This document shows, in pieces, positions 25,656 through 33,316 of a DNA stretch of 64,000 bases. Made by a program: the position numbers and the translations under genes. The first letter of the stretch is position 1. Each line of letters starts with the position of its first letter. This stretch comes from Bacteroidota bacterium (lineage in GTDB: Bacteria; Bacteroidota; Bacteroidia; Chitinophagales; Saprospiraceae): NCBI GenBank assembly GCA_030147525.1, contig JASBVF010000003.1:1-64000 (forward strand), read 5' to 3'. The notes below the pieces were generated by a model. It searched no databases and was not told the origin of the DNA. It saw only the letters and a list, made by a program, of their open reading frames with translations.

Positions 25656-25995
25656 TGGAAGATTTTATAATGGATAGAGGATAGTGGATTGTTCTGGGGG
25701 GAGTTCATAGGATTATTGGGTCATTAGTCATTGGGTTATTGGTATTTAGGGATGGTTTTCGTGGGAGTCCTTTTGACTTGGACGGGGCCTTGAACGGACA
25801 CAAGGCGCCGGGAGCGGCTAAGAGGGTGCCGCAATGAACGCTATTGTCTTCGAAATTTAGCAGGGGGCCTTTTTCCCCATTAGGGATCTGTCCACGTTAT
25901 GTTTCCCCATATGACTTCCCTTTTGACGTGGACGAATCCCTGAAGGGACACAAACGTGGCTTCACTCCTCACCCCTTATCCCTCATCCCTGTTCT
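25656..25995. repeat. Spacer between wza and wzc with GTGGACGG-type palindromic repeats
   Basis: A 340-bp stretch without a credible gene. The part nearest wzc has short WGGATAGTGG and GGGTTATTGG-like words. At about 25872-25955 two copies of the dispersed palindromic repeat face each other (TTAGGGATCTGTCCACG and its counterpart GACGTGGACGAATCCCTGAA), with a degenerate copy near 25785-25812. CCCTCATCCCT heptamers lie just before the wza stop. No promoter for wzc is evident, so it is probably read through from wza. Confidence 0.75.
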
Positions 25996-26910
25996 CTACC
26001 GTACAAAAGCGATGATCAGTGCAGCGATCGACAAGATGCCGGAGATGATCGGCAAGGTCTCCTGTATAGGGTCCCGGACGACGGCGACGGCTTCGGGAAT
26101 AGGTTCTACGTACACAATATCATTTTGCTGGAGGTAGAAGTAGGGCGACTGAAATACCTGTGGGGAGTGGATGTTGACGTACCCAAACTCCCGCTTGCCG
26201 TTTTGCTCCCTGATGACCATGATCTTTTCCCTGTTACTATATGGTGTAAGGTCCCCGGCCTGGCCGATGGCTTCCAGGATGGTCATGCGTTCGCCGGGTA
26301 CATTTATGGTGCGAGGGGCTCCGACCTCTCCGAGAACGGTAAAGCGGAAATTCAGAAACCTTATTATAATAGTGGGTTCGTTGAGGTAGGGTTTTAATTT
26401 ATCAGCGATAAGGGTTTTGGTCTCCTCGATGGTCCTCCCGGCTACGTCCAGGCTGCCGACGACCGGGATATCGATGTTGCCGTTGGGGTCCACAAGGTAA
26501 CCCTGCACGGTGGGGTTGTTTTGGCCGATCTGATTTATCATCTGCATACTCATCCCACCGAAGAGGTTGAAGGGTTCAGCAGTTTCCTGGTCGAGTGCTC
26601 TTACCAGGATAAACAGAACGTCGTCAGTCTGTATCTTGATCCGCACGGTATTGTTGATGTCGTGGTTCTGCAGGGGCACAAACTCCGTCTGGTTGCGGAA
26701 GTAGAGGAGTTGGGGGTGTTTGACGCAACCAGAAAACAAAAGCAGGAGGGTTAGGATGGAAAGTGGATAGTGGAAAGTGGATAGATTTTTAAATGATGAA
26801 CGATGAATGGTGAATGATGAATAGGCTGACCTGATGCTATTCCAAAGGTGAATGATAAACTTTTGGAAACGGTTGGGCTGTTTATAATTATTTTTGGATG
26901 GATGGATCAC
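25996..26910 (-). CDS. wza: Wza-type polysaccharide export lipoprotein
   Basis: A 304-residue outer-membrane export protein. The lipobox LLFSGC places the acylated Cys near residue 62. Residues about 85-190 form a Poly_export domain (IKIQTDDVLFILVRALDQ, GYLVDPNGNIDIPVVGSL). A SLBB domain follows (FTVLGEVGAPRTINVPGERM, ILEAIGQAGDLTPYSNREKI). The C-terminus is hydrophobic, with IISGILSIAALIIAFV as in the membrane-spanning helix of Wza proteins. It should form the outer-membrane exit channel with Wzc. The only start seen is GTG at 26910, giving an unusually long, basic N-region before the signal helix. Part of that region is encoded by degenerate TGAATGATGAA-type repeat DNA, so the true start is uncertain. 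Confidence 0.85.
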   Translation of the reverse strand: MIHPSKNNYKQPNRFQKFIIHLWNSIRSAYSSFTIHRSSFKNLSTFHYPLSILTLLLLFSGCVKHPQLLYFRNQTEFVPLQNHDINNTVRIKIQTDDVLFILVRALDQETAEPFNLFGGMSMQMINQIGQNNPTVQGYLVDPNGNIDIPVVGSLDVAGRTIEETKTLIADKLKPYLNEPTIIIRFLNFRFTVLGEVGAPRTINVPGERMTILEAIGQAGDLTPYSNREKIMVIREQNGKREFGYVNIHSPQVFQSPYFYLQQNDIVYVEPIPEAVAVVRDPIQETLPIISGILSIAALIIAFVR

Positions 26911-27017
26911 GTTGCTGGGCTTGAAATTTTAAAGTAGTGGAAGAGCGAACAGATTTTTAGTGAAATTTCTAAAAATTTACGGGTAATTTTTTGTGAAGAT
27001 CCCCTTGTTCAAAATTT

Positions 27018-27250
27018 TTTCGGGGGACTTTGAAAAAATTTTCCCGGAGTTTGAAATTTTTTTCGGGGAAAAAAATTTGAGTTTCCCGGAACTGAAAAAT
27101 TTTTCCGGGGAAAAAGGTTGAGTTTCCCGGAGTTGAAATTTTTTTCGGGGAAAAAATTTTTGAGTTACCCGGAGTTTGAAATTTTTTTCAGGAAAAAAAA
27201 TCTGAGTTTCCCGAAACTGAAACTTTTTTTGGGGATAAAAACGGGGAAAT
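27018..27250. repeat. Tandem array of about five 41-42 bp hairpin units
   Basis: Units read TTTCCCGGAGTTTGAAATTT then TTTTCGGGGAAAAAAATTTG AG, with drift between copies. Each unit is an imperfect palindrome (TTTCCCSGA against TCGGGGAAA) around an A/T core, so each can form a short hairpin. The array lies upstream of wza on its leader side. The regular A and T tracts also suggest bent DNA. There is no coding potential. Confidence 0.85.
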
Positions 27251-27328
27251 TTTCAGCGGGTGAAGAAAATTTTCAATTTTGATGTTTGGCCGTATGAAAT
27301 TGGCACACTTTTTTAGCTTATTTTAGAA

Positions 27329-27520
27329 GCGATTTGACAAATGATTTTGTTTTTTGGACACTGATTTTCACGGATTACACTGATTATTGGAATGCATTAT
27401 TCAGGAAAAAAATCAGGGTATTTTTCTGACACTGATTTACACGGATTACACTGATTTCTGGGTAGTCATTTTTCAGGAAAAAATCAGTGTAATTTGTGAA
27501 AATCAGTGTCGACAAATCGC
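27329..27520. repeat. MITE-like palindrome of the CACTGATTTTCACGGATT family
   Basis: A GACACTGATTTTCAC-type 29-bp repeat at 27357-27385 is matched in inverted orientation at 27482-27510 with two mismatches, and a further direct copy lies at 27428-27457. The outer ends GCGATTTG (27329-27336) and its complement (27513-27520) extend the inverted symmetry. The interior holds two TTTTTCAGGAAAAAAATCAG-like segments. It contains no gene. The same repeat family flanks the GxxExxY gene at 34.9 kb. Confidence 0.85.
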
Positions 27521-27833
27521 ACTACAAAAAGATACTTTCCGTAAAAAATTATTTGGATGTAACGTGACTAATCACGTTGTCTGAATTTTATCTCTGTAAC
27601 ATTTATCTGTTACAAATTTTCACACACCGACTTTGTATGACAGGCATCAGGTCTGCCTGTTTGATATTTTGCTGAACAATTGATGCCTTCGGCTGGCATG
27701 TTGCTTAGTGGTGTCAGGCTGCGCCGCAATTTGAATTTTTTACGGAATCCTATGTGGAACGGAGAAGGGACCGTGGTCGTAAGATCATCTGGTTCTGTCA
27801 ACCCCGGAAAACCTTTGAAGTTCCACTTTTTGA

Positions 27834-27886
27834 GGGTTTGAGGGGTTTGAGGGGTTTGAGGGGTTTGAGGGGTTTGAGGGGTTTGA
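27834..27886. repeat. 9-bp tandem repeat GGGGTTTGA x5-6
   Basis: Five perfect copies of GGGGTTTGA plus one 8-bp copy, followed by degenerate TTTGTTTGAAGGGG. The same word family recurs inside cysC (36914-37008) and just upstream of it (37268-37310). Confidence 0.93.
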
Positions 27887-28005
27887 TTTGTTTGAAGGGG
27901 GGGGGCTTATATTTTCCAGGAATTTGCTGTGTGTTTTTTGGATGCGAGTTATGGTATGTTTTCATAGCTCTAAGGCATCCGTGTGCTTCCCACTTGAAGC
28001 CCTAT

Positions 28006-28045
28006 TAACCATTAACCATTAATCATTATCAATTATTAACCTTTT
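28006..28045. repeat. Left TTAACCATTAA repeat block flanking the orphan gene
   Basis: Reads CTATTAACCATTAACCATTA followed by ATCATTATCAATTATTAACC. It is the inverse of the block that starts at 28695 on the other side of the gene. Confidence 0.85.
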
Positions 28046-28070
28046 TTTTAACGCTTAAATTTTAACGATT

Positions 28071-28694
28071 ATGCTATTAGAAATTATTTTTTCTGATTGG
28101 ACCAAAGCGGACGATGGCAACCTTTTCGCCAACACAAATGGCCTGGTGACAAAGACAAAAGGAAAGCCGGCTTATGCCAATGTACAAGATCAGGTTCTGG
28201 AGGTCGAAGCTGAAAATGCCCGGTTCAACGTGGCCAGCGACAATGCCAAAGATGGCAGTAAATCGGCTAAAACGACCCTGGAAAAGGTCAGGACTGAACT
28301 GCTTTTCAAACTTAAAATTCTTTTTATGATGATGGAGTTAAATGTCAATGAACCGGAAAGTTATTTCCTGAACGCCGGCTTGAGGGTTCGTGCGAAGCCG
28401 GTTCGGGAGCGTACTCCGCTGGAAAGACCCGAGCTGGATTACTTTGTAAGAGACGTATTGTCCGGCACTGTAAGGGGTAAAGTCAAAAATTTTCCAAAAG
28501 GTGTCACCCAACTGGCTGTCGAGTATTCTTATGATGGCGGAACAACCTGGCACAACGGCACTTATTCCGCCGGGAAAATTTTCAAGCTGGCCAACCTCAC
28601 CACGAAAGTCACCGTCACCGTTCGTGTTAAATTTCTGGGCACTCACGGCCGCCAAAGCGATTGGAGCGAGACGAGGGAGGTGTTTGTGCTGTGA
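28071..28694 (+). CDS. Hypothetical protein with C-terminal fibronectin-III-like segment
   Basis: A 207-residue protein I cannot place in a named family. The first 110 residues are charged with a helical MMMELNVNEPESYF segment and no signal peptide or membrane helix. Residues about 125-207 (VLSGTVRGKVKNFPKGVTQL, VEYSYDGGTTWHNGTY, VRVKFLGTHGRQSDWSE) have the strand pattern and Trp/Tyr placement of a fibronectin type III domain. It is the only plus-strand gene among minus-strand capsule genes, placed between two divergent halves of the locus, and inverted TTAACCATTAA repeats flank it on both sides. An inserted cassette is more likely than a capsule function. Confidence 0.7.
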   Translation: MLLEIIFSDWTKADDGNLFANTNGLVTKTKGKPAYANVQDQVLEVEAENARFNVASDNAKDGSKSAKTTLEKVRTELLFKLKILFMMMELNVNEPESYFLNAGLRVRAKPVRERTPLERPELDYFVRDVLSGTVRGKVKNFPKGVTQLAVEYSYDGGTTWHNGTYSAGKIFKLANLTTKVTVTVRVKFLGTHGRQSDWSETREVFVL

Positions 28695-28800
28695 TTAATG
28701 TTTAATTTATAATGGTTAATGGTTAATGGGGGGACTCACGGATTTGCCCGGAAATTAACCATTAATCATTATACATTAACCATTAAACATTAACCATTGA
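28695..28800. repeat. Right TTAACCATTAA repeat blocks flanking the orphan gene
   Basis: Directly after the stop codon comes ATAATGGTTAATGGTTAATG (about 28711-28730), inverted relative to 28006-28045. It is followed by ATTAACCATTAATCATTATA and further copies to 28797. The last copy runs into the end of the UDP-glucuronate epimerase gene, whose last codons (NV and stop) come from the repeat. Confidence 0.85.
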
Positions 28801-29859
28801 ATAATACTCCCTGTACCAGTCAATAAACGCATCGATCCCGTCCTGTATCTTAGTTTCCGGCTTATAGCCCAGGTTTTCGACCAGGTCTTCGACATTGGCG
28901 AAGGTGGCGGGTACGTCGCCGGGTTGGATGGGGAGCATTTCTTTTTTGGCTTCGATGCCGAGTTTCTTTTCGATGGCTTTGATGAAATCCATCAGCTTTA
29001 CGGGGTTGTTGTTGCCGATGTTATAGACTTTATACGGCGCTTTGGAGGTCGAGGGGTCGGGTTTTTCACCCTGCCAGTCCGGGTTTCCGGCTGGCGGATT
29101 GTCGATGACCCGGACGATGCCTTCCACGATATCATCCACGTAGGTGAAATCCCGCACCATGTTTCCGTGATTAAATACTTTGATTGGTTCGCCTTCCTGC
29201 ATGGCCTTGGTGAAAAGAAACAAGGCCATGTCCGGGCGGCCCCAGGGGCCGTAGACGGTGAAAAAGCGCAGTCCGGTGGTCGGCAAACCGTACAGGTGGC
29301 TGTAGGTATGCGCCATGAGTTCGTTGCTTTTTTTGCTGGCGGCATAGAGTGAAATCGGGTGATCCACGTTATCGGAAGTGGACAGTGGCATTTTTTCATT
29401 CAGGCCGTACACACTGGAGCTGCTGGCATAGGCCAGGTGTTTCACGCCATTGTGGCGGCAAGCTTCCAGGATATTGGCGAAACCAACGATATTGCTTTGG
29501 ATATAGGCATGCGGGTTGATAATGCTGTAGCGTACGCCTGCCTGTGCCGCCAGGTTGACGACTGCATCGAACTGGTGTTCTTTGAAAATGCGGTCGATGG
29601 TGTCCCGGTCTTCGAGGTTGGCTTTGATGAAACGATACTTTGGATGCTTTTCGCTTTGCACGTAGTGCGGTTCCCCTGAAGGGGATGACAAAACAGCAGC
29701 CCGGGATATACCAGCCTGTTTCAACCGGTCGTACTTGAGATTGACGTCGTAGTAGTCGTTGATGTTGTCGATTCCGACTACTTCATCACCCCTTTCTAAC
29801 AATCTGTTTGCGAGGTGAAATCCGATGAAGCCGGCGGTGCCGGTGATGAGAATTTTCAT
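28783..29859 (-). CDS. UDP-glucuronate 4-epimerase
   Basis: A 358-residue extended [23 protein letters not shown] is the NAD motif, [17 protein letters not shown] is a strong marker of UDP-glucuronate/CapI-type epimerases, [12 protein letters not shown] follows, and SSSSVYGLN with YAASKKSNE supplies the Ser/Tyr/Lys triad. [20 protein letters not shown] is also typical of the CapI group. It interconverts UDP-GlcA and UDP-GalA in the cytoplasm. No UDP-glucose dehydrogenase of Ugd type lies in the window, so UDP-GlcA must come from elsewhere. The last codons lie in a TTAACCATTAA repeat. Confidence 0.9.
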   Translation of the reverse strand: MKILITGTAGFIGFHLANRLLERGDEVVGIDNINDYYDVNLKYDRLKQAGISRAAVLSSPSGEPHYVQSEKHPKYRFIKANLEDRDTIDRIFKEHQFDAVVNLAAQAGVRYSIINPHAYIQSNIVGFANILEACRHNGVKHLAYASSSSVYGLNEKMPLSTSDNVDHPISLYAASKKSNELMAHTYSHLYGLPTTGLRFFTVYGPWGRPDMALFLFTKAMQEGEPIKVFNHGNMVRDFTYVDDIVEGIVRVIDNPPAGNPDWQGEKPDPSTSKAPYKVYNIGNNNPVKLMDFIKAIEKKLGIEAKKEMLPIQPGDVPATFANVEDLVENLGYKPETKIQDGIDAFIDWYREYYSMVNV

Positions 29860-29885
29860 TGTTGTTCGTTGTTCGTTGTGGCACT

Positions 29886-30059
29886 TTGTTTCCCGTCAGG
29901 GATCTGTCCACGTTAAGGTTGCTGTTTGAAAACGGGGCGGCCCTTGTGACGTGGACGGGTCCCACCGAGGGATGAAAACGGGACGTGGACGGTTCCCGCC
30001 GAGGGATGAAAACGGGGCAGCCCTTGTGACGTGGACGGTTCCCTAAAGGGATACAAAGG
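29886..30059. repeat. GTGGACGG palindromic repeat array
   Basis: One inverted copy (TTTCCCGTCAGGGATCTGTC) followed by three to four direct copies of the unit GACGTGGACGGKTCCC-N4-GGGATRMAAA, spaced about 35-60 bp. It fills the gap between wlbA and the epimerase gene. Each unit contains a CCC-N4-GGG mini-hairpin. CTCTCAC microsatellite sequence follows up to 30112. Confidence 0.85.
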
Positions 30060-30113
30060 TGCTATGCATCTCTCACCCTCTCACTTCTCTCACTCTCTCA
30101 CCCTCTCACTTCT

Positions 30114-31073
30114 CTACTCAAAAGGATGTTTCGCCAACGGCAGCTTCGCCAGCTCATGCCAGTGACCGTGGAGGCCGACGGGGCGGGCATTCCGGATGTC
30201 GTGCACGATTTGCACGGCGGTGGCTGCATCGTCGAGGCCGAAACCCTGGCCGGACAGGATGGCTTCATAGCTCCGGGTGTGGAGGTCCGTGAAGCCGTCG
30301 CTGAATTCTATTTCTTCTCCATCCACGGTGACGGAACGATAAGTGCGGGCGCCTTTGGCCCGGATGTGTTCCGGAATCGTATCGTAATTGATGCTGAGGA
30401 ACCATTTTACCCGGGCTTTGTCTAGTTCCAGGTAGCCGGATGCCCGGTCGTGGGTGTGGACGTGGACCGTGTTTTCCCGGATATTGCCAAACAGCCAGGT
30501 CAGCATATCGTAAAAATGAACGCCGATGTTGGTGGCGATGCCGCCGGATTTGCTGAGGTCGCCTTTCCAGCTGGCGTAGTACCATTTGCCGCGGGAAGTC
30601 AGGTAGGTCAGGTTGACATCATAGACTTTTCCGCCGGGGTCGTTGTCGATTTTCTGCTTGAGTGCCAGCAGGGCAGGGTGGAGGCGAAGCTGCAGAATGG
30701 TGTATATTTTTCTGCGGGATTCTTTCTCCAATAGTTTTAAACCGTCGATGTTCCAGGGGTTCAGTACGAGCGGTTTTTCACAAATTACATCCGCACCAAT
30801 ACGCAGGCCGAAGCGGATATGTGCATCATGCAGGTAGTTCGGCGAACAAACCACCACATAATCGATATCAAGTCCTTCTCTTTTCAGCTTGTCCAGGTGA
30901 CGGTCGAAGCGTTCGAACTCGGTAAAAAAATCAGCCTGCGGAAAGTAGCTGTCGATTACGCCCACGGAGTCGTTTTTATCATAGGCTGCCACCAGGTTAT
31001 GACCTGTTGCCTGAATGGCTTTCATGTGACGGGGGGCAATGTAGCCGGCTGCTCCGATTAAGGCGAAATTCAC
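30114..31073 (-). CDS. wlbA: UDP-GlcNAcA 3-dehydrogenase WlbA/WbpB
   Basis: A 319-residue Gfo/Idh/MocA oxidoreductase from GTG 31073. FALIGAAGYIAPRHMKAIQ is the WlbA-type NAD motif; CSPNYLHDAHIRFGLRIGAD and the EKPLVL motif with Lys (about residue 100) are diagnostic; NIGVHFYDMLTWLFG holds the active-site His. It oxidises C3 of UDP-N-acetylglucosaminuronate, feeding the aminotransferase WlbC. Characterised homologues keep tightly bound NAD and reoxidise it with 2-oxoglutarate, giving 2-hydroxyglutarate, which makes the lhgO gene in this locus notable. Repeat arrays flank it on both sides. Confidence 0.92.
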   Translation of the reverse strand: MNFALIGAAGYIAPRHMKAIQATGHNLVAAYDKNDSVGVIDSYFPQADFFTEFERFDRHLDKLKREGLDIDYVVVCSPNYLHDAHIRFGLRIGADVICEKPLVLNPWNIDGLKLLEKESRRKIYTILQLRLHPALLALKQKIDNDPGGKVYDVNLTYLTSRGKWYYASWKGDLSKSGGIATNIGVHFYDMLTWLFGNIRENTVHVHTHDRASGYLELDKARVKWFLSINYDTIPEHIRAKGARTYRSVTVDGEEIEFSDGFTDLHTRSYEAILSGQGFGLDDAATAVQIVHDIRNARPVGLHGHWHELAKLPLAKHPFE

Positions 31074-31115
31074 GGTATTAATGATGAATGTTTAATGATG
31101 AATGATGGCTGCGGC

Positions 31116-31316
31116 TTTTGTGTCCCGTCAGGGATCTGTCCACGGCACGTTTGTAAAAGAGAAAACGGGACGGCACTTATGACTTGGACGGGTCCCTGAA
31201 GGGATACAAACGTGACTTGGACGGGTCCCACCGAGGGATGAAAAACCGTCGTGATGGAACGGTTCCCTGCGGGATGAAAACCCTTGAGACGGAACAGTTC
31301 CCTACGGGATGAAAAA
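31116..31316. repeat. GTGGACGG-family repeat array
   Basis: An inverted copy (GTCCCGTCAGGGATCTGTCC) is followed by four direct units at 34-36 bp spacing, each with a YCCC-N4-GGG mini-hairpin and ending in GATACAAACG or GATGAAAAC. The last unit ends 7 bp before the wlbB stop. The upstream part, 31074-31110, is TGAATGATGG-type word repeats. Confidence 0.85.
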
Positions 31317-31322
31317 ACCTCG

Positions 31323-31901
31323 TTATTCTGAAACGGGGGCTACGGTACCATTCGAAAGCTGGTACTTCATTCCCGACCCGGGACAAACAGCTTCTCCTTT
31401 CTCGTTAAAATGCAACCGCTCGCCGTGTTCGCTCATCCAACCTATTTGACGGGCGGGATTTCCAACCATCAAGGCGTAAGGTTTCACTTCTTTTGTCACC
31501 ACGGTCCCGGCGCCGATGAAGGCGTATGCGCCGATGTTATGTCCACAGACGATGGTGGCGTTGGCGCCGATGGTGGCGCCTTTTCCGACCGTGGTTTTCA
31601 TGTATTCTCCTTTTCGGTTGACGGCGCTGCGGGGGTTCATCACGTTGGTGAAAACCATGCTGGGGCCTAAAAACACATCGTCATCGCAGGTGACGCCTTC
31701 GTAGATGGAGACGTTGTTTTGTACTTTGACATTGTTTCCCAGTACCACGCCGTTCGCCACGAATACATTCTGTCCGAGGTTGCAGTTTTTACCGATTACG
31801 GCTCCGGACATGATATGGCTGAAGTGCCAGATTTTGCTGCCGTTGCCGATGGTGGCGCCGGGGTCGATGATGGCGGTGTCGTGAGAAAAGTAGTTAGCCA
31901 C
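31323..31901 (-). CDS. wlbB: UDP-2-acetamido-3-amino-glucuronate N-acetyltransferase WlbB/WbpD
   Basis: A 192-residue left-handed beta-helix acetyltransferase from GTG 31901. It shows repeated hexapeptides ([56 protein letters not shown]), then [17 protein letters not shown] and [20 protein letters not shown], the signature order of WbpD/WlbB. The C-terminal [19 protein letters not shown] is also characteristic. It acetylates the 3-amino group to yield UDP-GlcNAc(3NAc)A. It is separated from wlbA and wlbC by about 250-bp repeat-filled gaps. Confidence 0.93.
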   Translation of the reverse strand: MANYFSHDTAIIDPGATIGNGSKIWHFSHIMSGAVIGKNCNLGQNVFVANGVVLGNNVKVQNNVSIYEGVTCDDDVFLGPSMVFTNVMNPRSAVNRKGEYMKTTVGKGATIGANATIVCGHNIGAYAFIGAGTVVTKEVKPYALMVGNPARQIGWMSEHGERLHFNEKGEAVCPGSGMKYQLSNGTVAPVSE

Positions 31902-32063
31902 GAATTTGCGCTAATTAAAACGAATTAGTCAGGTTGAAATATTCGTGTAAAATTCGAGTGAATTAGTGGGCGAAAAACATCTCGTTGTTCGATGGTCCCT
32001 GCCCGACTGACTCGGTCAGGCGGGTTTTTTGATTTGGGGACTTTCTTGCCAGGCTGCTGCGCA

Positions 32064-32153
32064 CCTTTGTTTCCCTTTAGGGATCCGTCCACGTCATAAG
32101 GGCTGCCAAACGGGAAAACGTGACGTGGACGGATCCCTAAAGGGACACAAAGG
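32064..32153. repeat. Long palindrome (33-bp arms) of the GTGGACGG family after wlbC
   Basis: The arms at 32064-32096 and 32121-32153 are complementary over 33 bp with one mismatch (CCTTTGTTTCCCTTTAGGGA against its partner) around a 24-bp loop. On the minus strand it begins about 7 bp after the wlbC stop codon. In RNA it would be a very stable stem, so it could act as an mRNA 3-prime stabiliser or attenuator. There is no T-run, so it is not a classical terminator. Confidence 0.9.
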
Positions 32154-32159
32154 GGGCGT

Positions 32160-33299
32160 TCACTCAAAAAATGAACACACTGATTCGCTGATAAACCCCA
32201 GCAACTCCCCGTCCATTTCTGTGTGGATAGGAAGGGAGATGACTTCCCGGCAAAGCTGCTCGGTGACGGGGAGCGTGAAGCCCGCCGGAACATATTTTTC
32301 AAATGCTTTCTGCTTGTACAGCGGCACGGGGTAGTAGATCATCGAGGGGATGCCTTTTTCGGACAAATAAGCCTGGAGGTCGTCCCGCCGGCTGTTTTTT
32401 ACCCGCAGGGTGTACTGGTGAAACACGTGGGTGGAATTGTGCTGCCGGGCAGGCGTTTGCAATTCCTGGATATTTTGGAATGCCTCGTCGTAAAAGGCGG
32501 CGGCACTTTGACGGGCGGCCGAGTATTCGTCGAGATGCCGAAGCTTTATATTTAAAATGGCGGCCTGCAGGGAATCCAGCCGGGAATTGACGCCGGTGAC
32601 GTCGTGGTAGTATTTCTTTTGCTGGCCGTGGTTGGCGATCATGCGGAGTTTGGCGGCGAGTGCGTCGTCGTTGGTCATCATAGCGCCGCCGTCGCCCATG
32701 CAGCCGAGGTTTTTAGAAGGAAAAAAGGAGGTGCAGCCGATATGGCCGATGGTTCCTGTTTTCTTAACGACTCCGTTTTTAAAGGTATAATCCGCTCCGA
32801 TGGCCTGGGCATTGTCTTCCACCACGAACAAGTTGTGCTGTTCGGCAAGGGCCATGATATCTTCCATGTCTGCGCTTTGTCCATATAAATGGACAGGCAC
32901 GATGGCTTTGGTGCGGGGGGTAATGGCTTTTTCGATGATGTCAGCCGTGATGTTAAAGGTGTCCGGATCGACATCGACCATCACCGGTTTCAAGTGTAAA
33001 AGTGCGATAACTTCCGCTGTGGCCACGTAGGTAAATGAAGGAACAATGACCTCGTCGCCGGGTTGAAGTCCGAGGGCCATGAAGGCTATTTGCAGAGCAT
33101 CCGTACCGTTGGCGCAGGGGATGACATGCCTCACACCCAGATACGTTTCCAGTGCAGCCTGAAAGGTCTTTACCTGCGGCCCCTGAATATACTGCGTGGA
33201 GGATAGGGTGTCCTGCACAGCCTTGTCGATCTCGTCTTTGATCCGCAGGTACTGGGAACCAAGGTCGACCATTTGGATATTTTTTTCTGTGGTGTTCAT
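32160..33299 (-). CDS. wlbC: UDP-2-acetamido-3-oxo-glucuronate aminotransferase WlbC/WbpE
   Basis: A 379-residue DegT-family PLP aminotransferase starting at ATG 33299. A longer frame to 33485 only translates repeat DNA and is rejected. IQMVDLGSQYLRIKDEID is the usual N-terminus; CANGTDALQIAFMAL binds PLP phosphate; VVEDNAQAIGADY contains the PLP Asp; SFFPSKNLGCMGDGGAM carries the Schiff-base Lys (about residue 185). It aminates the 3-keto sugar made by WlbA using glutamate, producing 2-oxoglutarate that WlbA can use. The downstream palindrome starts right after its stop. Confidence 0.92.
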   Translation of the reverse strand: MNTTEKNIQMVDLGSQYLRIKDEIDKAVQDTLSSTQYIQGPQVKTFQAALETYLGVRHVIPCANGTDALQIAFMALGLQPGDEVIVPSFTYVATAEVIALLHLKPVMVDVDPDTFNITADIIEKAITPRTKAIVPVHLYGQSADMEDIMALAEQHNLFVVEDNAQAIGADYTFKNGVVKKTGTIGHIGCTSFFPSKNLGCMGDGGAMMTNDDALAAKLRMIANHGQQKKYYHDVTGVNSRLDSLQAAILNIKLRHLDEYSAARQSAAAFYDEAFQNIQELQTPARQHNSTHVFHQYTLRVKNSRRDDLQAYLSEKGIPSMIYYPVPLYKQKAFEKYVPAGFTLPVTEQLCREVISLPIHTEMDGELLGFISESVCSFFE

Positions 33300-33316
33300 C
33301 TTTTTAATCGTCGGTG

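Larger units (their letters stand above)
27521..28070. other. Spacer upstream of the plus-strand orphan gene
   Basis: This stretch has no convincing gene on either strand. It includes TTACAAATTTTCACAC-like sequence, a 9-bp tandem array (27834-27886) and a TTAACCATTAA block (28006-28045) that ends 25 bp before the 28,071 start codon. A weak promoter-like pair, TTTTTTGG near 27930 and TATGTTTT near 27955, could serve the plus-strand gene, but it deviates from the consensus. Confidence 0.5.

Noticed and set aside
27387-27584. 65-residue plus-strand frame
   Set aside because: It lies almost wholly in the MITE-like palindrome and translates repeat words.
27754-28008. 84-residue plus-strand frame with LRGLRGLRG repeats
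   Set aside because: It is a translation of the 9-bp GGGGTTTGA array; no flanking coding signal.
29650-29712. Inserted repeat peptide (SPSGEP) in the UDP-glucuronate epimerase
   Set aside because: The segment lies where this family has a variable loop of similar length; the CCCCTGAAGGGG palindrome in it may be chance.
31116-31316. Possible CRISPR array: repeated units ending GGGATGAAAAC look like type I CRISPR repeat ends
   Set aside because: Units are tandem with only a few variable bases between them, no unique spacers of constant length, mixed orientation elsewhere, and no cas genes in the window.
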